Below are positions 1 to 7,586 of a DNA stretch of 22,561 nucleotides, in pieces. The stretch is from Clostridia bacterium (GTDB lineage: Bacteria; Bacillota; Clostridia; Oscillospirales; Butyricicoccaceae). A program made the translations under genes and the position numbers. Below the pieces are notes generated by a model. That model had not been told where the DNA came from and searched no databases. It saw nothing but the letters and a program-made list of their open reading frames with translations. Each line of letters opens with the position of its first letter. Positions within the stretch are counted from its first letter, which is position 1. The stretch is from NCBI GenBank assembly GCA_017560175.1, contig JAFYOK010000056.1, positions 1-22,561 on the forward strand, read 5' to 3'.

Positions 1-60
1 ACTGGATGAGTATGTATATTATTTTAACAACAGGCGGCCTGCAGCTGCTCTGGGCTATAA

Positions 61-112
61 AAACCCAGTTCAGTATAAGACCGAACTGGGTTTCTAATGC
101 TATGCTTTTTTA
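61..112 (+). terminator. Rho-independent terminator of an upstream gene
   Basis: An 11-bp perfect stem (AAACCCAGTTC at 61-71 pairing with GAACTGGGTTT at 83-93) has an 11-nt loop. A T-rich stretch follows after a short gap, with a six-T run near 106-112. No gene is visible in 1-60, so it probably ends a gene lying left of the window. The downstream M20 remnant therefore has no room for its own start and promoter region. Confidence 0.6.
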
Positions 113-124
113 CAGTGTCTACTT

Positions 125-457
125 TTGCTTGACAGATGCAACCGGCTGGTCGGTGCCGATCACGTCCAGCACCTGCCCCACATGGGTGGCTGCTCCGACT
201 TCGGCGATGTCCAGCACATCATCCCTGCCATCCATCCCTACATCGGCGGATGCTGCGGCGGCGGCCACGCTTCCGACTTCGGCGTAGCCGATCCCGAGAT
301 GGCTTATGTCACAGCTGCCAAGTCGATGGCCATGACCGCCGTCGATCTGCTGGCCAACGGCTGTGAAAAGCTGCACGAGCTCAAGGCAAACTTCGTCCCC
401 GTTTATAAGAACAAGGAAGAATACCTGGCCGCATGGGCACAGCTCATGGGCGAATAA
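125..457 (+). pseudogene. 3' remnant of an M20 amidohydrolase (5' part missing)
   Basis: The frame encodes about 110 residues that resemble only the C-terminal end of M20-family amidohydrolases of the AbgB/aminoacylase type, which are usually above 400 residues. Recognisable parts are GGCSDFGDVQHIIPAIHPY, the GGGHASDF turn and a C-terminal helix ending in AAWAQLMGE. The HxD and Cys/His metal-ligand region is absent. No ribosome binding site precedes the first possible start (TTG at 125), and a terminator lies 13-60 bp upstream. I read this as a decayed gene whose first three quarters were deleted, or as a contig join. The reading frame stays open to its stop and the encoded residues look conserved, so the truncation is recent or artefactual. 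Catalysis is not expected. Confidence 0.65.
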
Positions 458-485
458 TTCTCCACAGGCTGTTCATAAAATCAAC

Positions 486-526
486 AACTCCCCGTTTCCG
501 ATTTGGAAAACGGGGAGTTTCTTTTG
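486..526. terminator. Shared terminator between converging genes
   Basis: Stem AACTCCCCGTTT (486-497) pairs with AAACGGGGAGTT (508-519), followed by TCTTTTGTT on the plus strand. It lies between the M20 remnant (plus, stop at 457) and the AbrB-family transporter (minus, stop at 535), so it can serve both. The minus-strand T tract is weaker. Confidence 0.75.
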
Positions 527-534
527 TTATGCAG

Positions 535-1581
535 TTATGCAAACACCTTCAGGATCATGGTAAAGATACTGGGGAAGAAGGCGATGACACCCAGCAGACG
601 GGAGATCTGCAGAACGGCGACATTGGGGCCGTCGGCACCGACATCGCTGGCGATGAGTGCCATTTCCGAAGCACCTGCCGGAGCCGAGCAATAGAGACCG
701 GTCAGCAGGTCGATCTTGCAGACCTTGTGCATGGCCCAGCCCAACACCAGGCAAAGGGGGAAGAACAGGCCGATCATCAGCAGGACATTGTACCACATGG
801 ATGCAATGAGGGTAACTGTGGCCATGGTGATCTTGGCACCGATAAAGGAGCCGGAGATGACCTGCGCCGCCTGCTTGACCTTGAGGGGAATAAAGCCGAT
901 ATTCCACTTGATCTTGATGAAGCTGACACCAATAACGGCAAACAGCATCGTGCCGCCCGGCATACCCGAAAGATAACCCACCAGGCCGCTGCATACGGCC
1001 ATCAGAATGGTCAGCGCCAGATTCTTCTTCTGTTCTGCCGTCAGCGGATCATGCTTCTTGCCGCCCTTTTTACGGCGACCGCCTGCAGCTTCCACGCCGC
1101 ACAGCTTGGGGATGATGAGCGGGAAGGTGGAAATGGCCAGCGACATACGGCAGACCTGGAAGACCGATACGATGGGAGCGTTGGCACCCAGGTCATCGGA
1201 AATGATGGTCATATCGGTCATGCCGCCCGGTGCGGTTGCAAACAGGCAGGTGACCAGATCGAGGGGGGATGTCAGGTACAGCACAAAGGCTACCGATACA
1301 TTGATAATCAGCATACCCACCAGAAGGAAGACGATGGCCGGGGCAACCTTCTTCATCTGTCCAAGGCTTTCCCTTGTCATGGTGGTACCGATATAGCCGC
1401 CCGAAACCATCTGTGCGCAGACCTTAAACCAGGCCGGAATGACCTGCAGATCGGTGACAACGGTAAAGATGGCCACGGCGATCATGGCGCCCAGCATAGC
1501 ACCTGCAGGCAATTTCAGTTTCAGACCGATGATACCACCCACCGCAGCGATGGCCAGTACCAGAAAAATGGTCAAATCCAT
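535..1581 (-). CDS. AbrB-family (COG3180) duplicated membrane protein
   Basis: A 348-residue, highly hydrophobic inner-membrane protein with about ten membrane segments and a charged loop near residues 168-186 (GGRRKKGGKKHD). It has the hallmark internal duplication of this family: FATAPGGMTDM with SDDLGAN and FQVCRM (about 111-146) recurs as YCSAPAGASEM with SDVGADGPN and LQISRL (about 294-329). Members are sometimes labelled 'ammonia monooxygenase' or 'AbrB duplication' proteins. The substrate is not established, and the name is unrelated to the AbrB DNA-binding regulator at 15699. The start lies 10 bp after the stop of the M20 peptidase gene. This implies one transcript and perhaps coupling, because the ribosome binding site is weak. 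Context suggests transport of a product or substrate of that peptidase, which is inference. Confidence 0.85.
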   Translation of the reverse strand: MDLTIFLVLAIAAVGGIIGLKLKLPAGAMLGAMIAVAIFTVVTDLQVIPAWFKVCAQMVSGGYIGTTMTRESLGQMKKVAPAIVFLLVGMLIINVSVAFVLYLTSPLDLVTCLFATAPGGMTDMTIISDDLGANAPIVSVFQVCRMSLAISTFPLIIPKLCGVEAAGGRRKKGGKKHDPLTAEQKKNLALTILMAVCSGLVGYLSGMPGGTMLFAVIGVSFIKIKWNIGFIPLKVKQAAQVISGSFIGAKITMATVTLIASMWYNVLLMIGLFFPLCLVLGWAMHKVCKIDLLTGLYCSAPAGASEMALIASDVGADGPNVAVLQISRLLGVIAFFPSIFTMILKVFA

Positions 1582-1591
1582 AATCTATTAC

Positions 1592-2722
1592 CTATACCTT
1601 ATACTTCTCCGGGTTTGCGCCGTATTCCATCACGATACGCATGACCATTTCACCGGTACGCAGGAAGCTGTCGAGGAAGACATGCTCATTGACGGTATGG
1701 TTATCAAAATAACCGGTGGCCAGACCGACCGCCTGCAGACCGTTGTAGTTGTAGCGGTTGGCATCCATGCCGCCGCCACCGGCTTCGGGCATGGGTGTGA
1801 CACCCATCTGCGCAAAGGCTTCGGTAGCCAGGCGAACACTAGCGCTTTCCTTGTCATTCTTAAATCCGGGAGAGCCCAGGCTCCACTCGGTCTTGGCGGT
1901 AACGCCGAAGGCTTCTGCAGTTTCCCGGCAGTGCTTTTCAAAATAAGTGATATAGTCCATCAGCTTCTGCTTCTCAAGACTTCTGGCTTCACCCTTGATA
2001 ATGGCATAGTCACAGACGGCATTGGTGGCACCATGGCCCGACTGGAAGATGGGGAAGTTGGCGGTCGACTCGTGATCGAGGCGGCCCTCATGGAGGGTAG
2101 CCAGAATCTTGGCAGCGCCGACAGCTGCACTCTTGCCCTTTTCGGGTTCGGAACCGGCATGGGCAGCCTTACCAAAGACCTCGACCTGCAGCTTGGCCGA
2201 ATGGGGTGCTGCAAGGATGATGCGGCCGATGTGACCGGGGCTGTCGAGGGCATAGGCGATCTCGCTCTTGATATCGGAATAATCGAAATGCAGGCTGCCC
2301 AGCAGACCCTTTTCTTCGCAGATGGTCAGCAGGATCTCAACGGTGGGATGGGGCTGGCCGCTCTCCTTCAGCTTGCGAATACCGTCGAAGATGGCTGCGA
2401 TACCGCCCAGGTCATCGGCGGCCAGAATGGTGTCACCCTTTGTGGAAACAACACCATTTTCAATAACAGGCTCGATGCCGAAGCCCTGAGGCATACGGTC
2501 CATGTGGGCCGAGAACATAATGGAACCGGGCAGTGTGCCGGGATAACGGGCAAAGATATTGCCTGCGTTGCCGCCGATCTTTTCGCCGGCCTTGTCTTCA
2601 TAAATATCTACGCAGCCCAGCTCTTCCAGCTTCTTGAGGCAGATGTCGGCAACCTTGCGCTCGTCAAAAGAAATGGCATCCACAGTGACCATTTCCAGAA
2701 AATCAGACAGGATCTTTTCCAT
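1592..2722 (-). CDS. M20-family metallopeptidase, PepT-like
   Basis: A 376-residue cytoplasmic zinc-dependent exopeptidase of the M20 (tripeptide aminopeptidase-like) group. Visible metal and catalytic motifs are SAHMD (His73, Asp75), ILAADDLGG (bridging Asp about 103), ICEEKG (Glu136/137) and GGGMDANRYN late in the protein, where the family usually shows GGSDAN. A dimerisation/lid insertion fits about 180-290. The common ADDKAG reads ADDLGG here. The start is well supported by TTGGAGGAATTATC just upstream of the ATG. A terminator for the preceding hydrolase lies between the genes, so this gene with the downstream AbrB-family transporter is probably its own two-gene unit. The exact substrate (tripeptides or another peptide-like amide) cannot be read from sequence. 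Confidence 0.88.
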   Translation of the reverse strand: MEKILSDFLEMVTVDAISFDERKVADICLKKLEELGCVDIYEDKAGEKIGGNAGNIFARYPGTLPGSIMFSAHMDRMPQGFGIEPVIENGVVSTKGDTILAADDLGGIAAIFDGIRKLKESGQPHPTVEILLTICEEKGLLGSLHFDYSDIKSEIAYALDSPGHIGRIILAAPHSAKLQVEVFGKAAHAGSEPEKGKSAAVGAAKILATLHEGRLDHESTANFPIFQSGHGATNAVCDYAIIKGEARSLEKQKLMDYITYFEKHCRETAEAFGVTAKTEWSLGSPGFKNDKESASVRLATEAFAQMGVTPMPEAGGGGMDANRYNYNGLQAVGLATGYFDNHTVNEHVFLDSFLRTGEMVMRIVMEYGANPEKYKV

Positions 2723-2751
2723 GATAATTCCTCCAAATTACAGTATACAAA

Positions 2752-2792
2752 GCAAAACAGGGCAATGCCGCAGATTTTGCGGCATTGCCCTT
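2752..2792 (-). terminator. Terminator of the alpha/beta-hydrolase-like gene
   Basis: A 12-bp perfect stem (GGGCAATGCCGC at 2760-2771 with GCGGCATTGCCC at 2779-2790) is followed on the minus strand by CTGTTTTGC. It sits just downstream of the hydrolase-like gene and upstream of the M20 peptidase gene. Confidence 0.75.
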
Positions 2793-2803
2793 CCAATATA
2801 AAC

Positions 2804-3811
2804 TTACTTCTTCAGGAAGCTGCGCAGCACAGGCTTCTGTTCCTCTTCTGCAGGAACAAAGGCCATGATCTCGGCTGCGATGGCATCGGCTGCGGTATGG
2901 TGCAGATAATGACCGCCTTCCAGCAGGACGCACTTGCCCACCTTGGCATACATGGCGATCTTCTCGTGCTCTGCCATCCAGTCGATGGTGCAGGCAGGAT
3001 CAGCCTTGACCTTGTCACAGCTCTCGCTGGCGACCAGCATGAGGACGGGACAGGACGAGGGATAGTTGAGACCGGCGACTTCTTCGCAGTTCTGCTGCAT
3101 GACGGCCTGCTCGTTGGCCTCGGTGTTGGAGGTCTTGAGGTTGGCGACATGGGAACGAACGATGGGCATCAGGTCATCCTGGCCACCAGTGTAGTTCTTG
3201 ATGGAGCCATCCAGCATACCGGCCTTGACCAGCATACGGACAGGTGTGATCTTGCGCAGGAACGCCTGCAAGCGCATCATGCAGCTGCAGGAGCAGGCCT
3301 GCGCTGCTGCCTGTGCAGGCAGAGCGGTGTCGATGCCGACAACGGCAGCGACCTCTCTGGGATAATGTGCTGCCCAGTAGAGGGTAGCAATACCGCCCAT
3401 GGCATGGGCACTCAGAACGTAGGGCGGGAAGAAACCGGCCTTACGCAGACCTTCTCTCATTTCGTCAACAACATTCTGGACGGTGCGGGGCTCATTGGTC
3501 TTATCGGAATAGCCATAGCCGAAAGGTTCGGGAACGACGACCTTATACTGCTCGGCCAGAGCATCGATCAGAGGCTTGAAATCGAGGGAGGGGGTGGGGG
3601 TGCCCTGTCCGGGGATCAGAACGACAGTGTTGGCACCGGTACCGCAGGAGTAGACATGCATCTTCTTGCCGCGGACTTCGACCATACGGCCGCTCTGGGG
3701 ATAACGCTTCTTGTCCTTCTTTTCATCGAGAACATTGAGGCCATAAACGGCAGCGGCTGCAACGGTGACAGCACCGGTAACTGCCAGGAAATTCTTCAGT
3801 TTCTTATTCAT
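2804..3811 (-). CDS. Membrane-anchored alpha/beta-hydrolase fold protein with Ala at the nucleophile position
   Basis: A 335-residue protein with a short charged N-terminus and one hydrophobic segment (about 8-25), so a signal anchor or signal peptide. An alpha/beta-hydrolase core follows: VVLIPGQGTPTPS (oxyanion-loop strand), VVVPEPFGYGYSD, LSAHAMGG (nucleophile elbow) and LEGGHYLHH (candidate catalytic His301). In the usual G-H-S-M-G-G elbow the serine is the nucleophile. Here residue 137 is Ala, codon GCC at 3401-3403. The ATG at 3811 is chosen because GGAGGATATACA precedes it. Extending further upstream would only translate an intergenic repeat. It may share a transcript with the desulfhydrase gene 123 bp upstream. 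It could be a non-catalytic binding protein or use other chemistry, but the fold assignment is firm. Confidence 0.8.
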   Translation of the reverse strand: MNKKLKNFLAVTGAVTVAAAAVYGLNVLDEKKDKKRYPQSGRMVEVRGKKMHVYSCGTGANTVVLIPGQGTPTPSLDFKPLIDALAEQYKVVVPEPFGYGYSDKTNEPRTVQNVVDEMREGLRKAGFFPPYVLSAHAMGGIATLYWAAHYPREVAAVVGIDTALPAQAAAQACSCSCMMRLQAFLRKITPVRMLVKAGMLDGSIKNYTGGQDDLMPIVRSHVANLKTSNTEANEQAVMQQNCEEVAGLNYPSSCPVLMLVASESCDKVKADPACTIDWMAEHEKIAMYAKVGKCVLLEGGHYLHHTAADAIAAEIMAFVPAEEEQKPVLRSFLKK

Positions 3812-3851
3812 TGTATATCCTCCGTAAACGATATGGATGGGTTGCGTTGAA

Positions 3852-3932
3852 TGCACCGCAAGCTCCGCAATGCACCAAAGGTGCGCTTCATGTGCCAAAG
3901 GCACACTTCATGGCGAAGCCGCTTCATTCTTC
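3852..3932. repeat. Intergenic array of short hairpin units
   Basis: Read on the minus strand, the ATGAAG hexamer recurs, each copy followed by a small inverted repeat: GGCTTCGCC, then GTGCCTTTGGCAC, then GCACCTTTGGTGC, then a degenerate unit near GCGGAGCTTGCGG. The array fills most of the gap between the desulfhydrase stop (3935) and the hydrolase start (3811). It is probably transcribed with them as a set of small hairpins. Confidence 0.7.
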
Positions 3933-3934
3933 AT

Positions 3935-4954
3935 TTAAAGAATAGTGATGCCGTCCATCAGTTCGCGCTCAAACTCAACACGATGATGGGGGGTATTGAT
4001 GCCGGGATGGCCGCCCGAATGCAGGAAGATGACCTTTTCGCCCTGCTTGATCTTGCCTTCGCGGATCATATCCAGCAGGCCTGCAAAGGCCTTGCCGGTA
4101 TAGCAGGGATCGAGGATGATGGCTTCCTTGCGCGCCATAAGATAAACTGCCTGACGAACATCAGCATTGGGCAGGTTATAACCGCCGCGGACATAACCTG
4201 TCTCGATATGGAAGTCTTCTCTCGAAGCCTCACACTCCAGGCCGAACTTTTCCTTGACCTGGCCGAAATATTCCATCAGTCGGGCATCTCTGTCCTCGCC
4301 GAAGGGCAGGATGGCAATGCCGGTCAGTTTAAGGTCGGAACCCTCGTTCCTGAGGCCGCACCACAGACCCATATAGGTACCAATGGAGCCGACGGCCGAA
4401 ATAAGGGTGGCATCGCCGATGCCCATTTCTTTGGCCTGTGCATCCAGTTCACAGGCACACTCGTAGTAACCGGGCATACCGGCTTCATTGGAGCCGCCGA
4501 AGGGGATGTAATAGACCTTCTCGCCCTGGGCTTCATACTTCTCGATGAGCATACGGATCAGCTTGTCGGCCTGACCGGGTTCACCGGTGGGCGCCTGGAA
4601 GACAACTTCTGCGCCCATCAGGCGATCGAGCAGGATGTTGGCCGAGATTTCTCCGGGATAGTTGTCAACACAGGCGATGACACACTTCATACCCAGCTTG
4701 GCAGCTACACCGGCCGTCTGGCGGCCGTGGTTGGTCTGCGCACCGCCGGCGGTCAGCAGCATGGTCGCGCCCTGTTCAACGGCTTCGGCAGCCAGATATT
4801 CCAGCTTGCGCATCTTGTTGCCGCCCATGGCCAGGCCGGTCAGATCATCACGCTTGATATAAAGTTCAATGCCCAGTTCCTTGGAAAGGGCAGGCAGATA
4901 TTCCAGAGGTGTGGGCAGGTTGGACATAGAGATCTTTTTTGCTTCGATCTTCAT
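3935..4954 (-). CDS. PLP-dependent D-cysteine desulfhydrase / ACC deaminase family enzyme
   Basis: A 339-residue fold-type II PLP enzyme. GGNKMRKLEYL carries the Schiff-base lysine (Lys47). GGAQTNHGRQTAGVAAKLG is the substrate/PLP loop, and FGGSNEAGMPGY and LHSGGHPG are phosphate- and pyridine-binding loops. Best-known relatives convert D-cysteine to pyruvate, sulfide and ammonia (DcyD) or deaminate 1-aminocyclopropane-1-carboxylate. In both, as I recall, the loop reads QSN with a mechanistic serine. Here it is QTN (Thr74), so the substrate is uncertain. The start is supported by GCGGAGGAAATGAACC before the ATG. It is first in its minus-strand cluster, with a plausible promoter about 50-80 bp upstream. 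Confidence 0.8.
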   Translation of the reverse strand: MKIEAKKISMSNLPTPLEYLPALSKELGIELYIKRDDLTGLAMGGNKMRKLEYLAAEAVEQGATMLLTAGGAQTNHGRQTAGVAAKLGMKCVIACVDNYPGEISANILLDRLMGAEVVFQAPTGEPGQADKLIRMLIEKYEAQGEKVYYIPFGGSNEAGMPGYYECACELDAQAKEMGIGDATLISAVGSIGTYMGLWCGLRNEGSDLKLTGIAILPFGEDRDARLMEYFGQVKEKFGLECEASREDFHIETGYVRGGYNLPNADVRQAVYLMARKEAIILDPCYTGKAFAGLLDMIREGKIKQGEKVIFLHSGGHPGINTPHHRVEFERELMDGITIL

Positions 4955-5002
4955 GGTTCATTTCCTCCGCTGTATATAGATTGGATTTATATAATGGGAT
5001 AG

Positions 5003-5032
5003 ATTATAGTTATTATATACCATTCCGAACAA
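5003..5032 (-). promoter_or_regulatory. Probable promoter of the D-cysteine desulfhydrase gene
   Basis: On the minus strand, TTGTTC (5027-5032) is separated by 18 bp from TATAAT (5003-5008), about 50 bp before the start codon. The whole 4955-5210 gap is AT-rich and holds two divergent promoters. I see no other structure in it. Confidence 0.5.
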
Positions 5033-5105
5033 AAATTAAAGGGCATTTCGTAAGACTTTATACAAAAATACCGTGCAATGTAAACCGATTGCTTATCTTA
5101 TGCGA

Positions 5106-5134
5106 TTGTCTTATTAAAGCACCTATGGTATAAT
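5106..5134 (+). promoter_or_regulatory. Promoter of the fhs-fchA-folD operon
   Basis: TTGTCT (5106-5111), a 17-bp spacer and TATAAT (5129-5134), with an extended -10 TGG immediately before it. This is a near-consensus sigma-A promoter 77 bp upstream of the fhs start. The leader between it and the ribosome binding site shows no riboswitch-like structure that I can recognise. Confidence 0.75.
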
Positions 5135-5210
5135 GAAAAATATAACGGATCATTTCCGAATACATACGTAAACCATATTCCTACAGATATATGATCAGGA
5201 GGTTTTTATC

Positions 5211-6880
5211 ATGTCCTACAAGTCCGATATCGAGATCGCTCAGAGCGCCGAAATGCTCCATATTGGCGAGATCGCCCAGAAGCTGGATATCCCTGCCGAT
5301 GCTCTCGAGCTTTACGGCAACCACAAGGCTAAAGTCAATGTCCACAAGCTGCCCGACACAGGCAAGCAGGGTAAGGTCATTCTGGTCACAGCCATCACCC
5401 CCACCCCTGCCGGTGAAGGTAAGACAACCACCGTTGTCGGCCTCGGTGATGCGCTGGCACAGATCGGCAAGAAGACCATCATCGCTCTGCGTGAGCCCTC
5501 TCTCGGCCCTGTCTTTGGTGTTAAGGGCGGTGCGGCCGGCGGCGGTTATGCCCAGGTCGTTCCCATGGAGGACATCAACCTCCACTTCACAGGCGACTTC
5601 CATGCCATCGGCGCTGCCAACAACCTGCTGGCTGCCATGGTCGATAACCACATCTATCAGGGCAACGAGCTGCAGATCGATCCCAGCCGCATCACATGGA
5701 GACGTGCAGTTGACATGAATGACCGCCAGCTGAGAAACATCGTCGACGGTCTGGGCGGCCGTACCAATGGCCGTGTCCGTGAAGACGGTTTCGATATCAC
5801 CGTTGCTTCCGAGGTCATGGCCATCCTCTGCCTGGCCAACGACATCATCGACCTGAAGGAACGTCTGGGCCGCATCATCATCGGCTACAACTTCCAGGGT
5901 GCCCCCGTCACCGCAGGCCAGCTGAACGCCGCAGGCGCTATGGCTGCGCTGCTCAAGGATGCCATCAAGCCCAACCTGGTCCAGACCCTCGAACACACAC
6001 CTGCCTTTATCCATGGCGGTCCCTTCGCCAACATCGCCCACGGCTGCAACTCGGTCATCGCCACCAAGACAGCCATGAAGCTGGCCGATTATGTTGTTAC
6101 CGAAGCCGGTTTCGGTGCCGACCTGGGTGCTGAAAAGTTCCTCGACATCAAGTGCCGTATGGCCGGTATCCAGCCTTCGGCTGTCGTTATCGTTGCCACT
6201 GTCAAGGCGCTCAAGATGCACGGCGGCGTTGCCAAGACCGACCTGGGCACAGAGAATCTGGAAGCTCTGGAAAAGGGTCTGCCCAACCTGCTGCGCCACA
6301 TCGAAAACATCACCAACGACTTCGGTCTGCCCTGTGTCGTTGCCATCAACCGCTTCCCCACCGATACCGAAGCCGAGCTCAAGCTGATCGAAGAAAAGTG
6401 CAAGGCTATGCATGTCAATGTTGCGCTCAGCGAAGTCTGGGCAAGGGCGGCAAGGGCGGCATCGAGCTGGCTGAAGAGGTCGTTCGTCTGTGCGAAGAGC
6501 CCAACAACTTCAAGTTCTGCTACGAATCCGAAATGCCTCTGGCCGACAAGATCCGTTCCATTGTCTGGAAGCTCTACCACGGCGAAGGCGTCGACTTTAC
6601 CCCCACCGCTTCCCGTCAGCTCAAGCAGTTGGAAGAAATGGGCTTTGGCCATATGCCCGTCTGCATGGCCAAGACACAGTACAGCTTCTCCGATAACCAG
6701 AAGCTGCTGGGCGCGCCCGAAAACTTCACCATCACCGTCCGCCAGCTCAAGGTATCTGCCGGTGCAGGCTTTGTTGTTGCTCTGACCGGTGATATCATGA
6801 CCATGCCCGGTCTGCCCAAGGTTCCCTCGGCTGAGAAGATCGATGTCGACGCCGAAGGCAACATCTCCGGTATTTTCTAA
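5211..6880 (+). CDS. fhs: Formate--tetrahydrofolate ligase, one-base frameshift as read
   Basis: Fhs joins formate to tetrahydrofolate with ATP, giving 10-formyl-THF. Typical sequences are visible: the nucleotide loop TPTPAGEGKTTT (about 63-74), REPSLGPVFGVKGGAAGGG, TGDFHAIGAANNLL and the C-terminal MPGLPKVPSAEKIDVD. The frame is intact to codon 411 (GCA, 6441-6443) and then shifts. Homology continues in the next frame as KGGKGGIELAEEVV through to the stop at 6878-6880. Restoring one A (GCAAAGGG instead of GCAAGGG near 6443) gives exactly 556 residues, the usual family length. Nothing else is damaged, so a sequencing/assembly slip or a very recent mutation is likely. AGGAGG lies 8 bp before the ATG. 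It is first gene of the one-carbon operon with fchA and folD. Confidence 0.93.
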
Positions 6881-6925
6881 GATTACATCCAATTCAACCA
6901 TACCTAATAAGGCAGGAAAAGAACA

Positions 6926-7555
6926 ATGTCTTTTACCAATGTCACTCTCAATGATTTCGTAGCCCAGCTTTCCACCAAAGCCCCCGTTCCCGGCGGCGGC
7001 GGTGCATCTGCCCTGGTCGGTGCCGTCGGCTCGGCACTGGGCTGCATGGTCGGTTCGCTGACCGTCGGCAAGAAGAAGTATGCTGCCGTTGAGGAAGATA
7101 TCAAAGCGCTGATGGAAAAGAGCCTGGCGCTGCAGGCCGAACTGATGGCCCTCATCGACAAGGATGCCGAAGCCTTCGAGCCTCTTTCCAAGGCCTACGG
7201 CCTCCCCTCGGCCACCGACGAGGAAAAGGCCCATAAGGCCGAAGTCATGGCCGTTGTCCTCAAGGATGCCTGCGAAGTTCCCATGGAGATCATGCGCTGC
7301 TGCTGCAAGGCCATCGAACTGATCGAAGAATATGCCGCCAAGGGCTCGGTCATCGCCATCAGCGATGCAGGTGTCGGTGCCACCCTCTGTGCTTCGGCGC
7401 TGCAGGGTGCATCCCTCAATGTCTTTATCAACACCAAGTCGATGGCCGACCGTGAGATGGCCGAGGCCTTCAATGCCGAAGCCAATGCCATGCTGGACAA
7501 GTATGTCCCCATGGCAGGCGAGATCTTCGCCGGCGTCCGCAACCGTCTGAATTAG
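6926..7555 (+). CDS. fchA: Methenyltetrahydrofolate cyclohydrolase (FTCD-C/FchA family)
   Basis: A 209-residue, mostly helical protein of the formiminotransferase-cyclodeaminase C-terminal family. The signature glycine loop is PVPGGGGASALVGAVG (about 21-36), followed by VGKKKY and the late ISDAGVGATLCASALQGA segment that lines the folate site. FchA proteins hydrolyse 5,10-methenyl-THF to 10-formyl-THF. The gene lies 45 bp after fhs and 31 bp before folD, so the three are surely cotranscribed. The order fhs-fchA-folD matches, as I recall, the methyl branch of acetogens such as Acetobacterium woodii. The same fold includes formimino-THF cyclodeaminases, but the fhs/folD context favours cyclohydrolase. 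An AGGA-type ribosome binding site precedes the ATG. Confidence 0.88.
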   Translation: MSFTNVTLNDFVAQLSTKAPVPGGGGASALVGAVGSALGCMVGSLTVGKKKYAAVEEDIKALMEKSLALQAELMALIDKDAEAFEPLSKAYGLPSATDEEKAHKAEVMAVVLKDACEVPMEIMRCCCKAIELIEEYAAKGSVIAISDAGVGATLCASALQGASLNVFINTKSMADREMAEAFNAEANAMLDKYVPMAGEIFAGVRNRLN

Positions 7556-7586
7556 TCTTTCATTCTCATACAGGAGGTACACCCCA

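Noticed and set aside
433..1644. Plus-strand frame rich in His/Gln/Asp opposite the AbrB-family transporter
   Set aside because: This is the typical antisense pattern of a membrane protein gene. No start signal.
1439..3850. Plus-strand open frame of about 800 codons across the peptidase and hydrolase genes
   Set aside because: It runs antisense through two well-recognised genes and their terminator, and the sequence is low-complexity shadow.
3812..3904. Upstream extension of the hydrolase-like protein to position 3904
   Set aside because: The extra 31 codons translate the hairpin array and leave the GGAGGATATACA ribosome site inside the gene.
3851..5002. Plus-strand frame opposite the desulfhydrase gene
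   Set aside because: It begins inside the hairpin array and is antisense to a PLP enzyme with all expected motifs.
5135..5196. Possible folate riboswitch ahead of fhs
   Set aside because: Only about 60 nt of leader, without stems or conserved cores that I could recognise.
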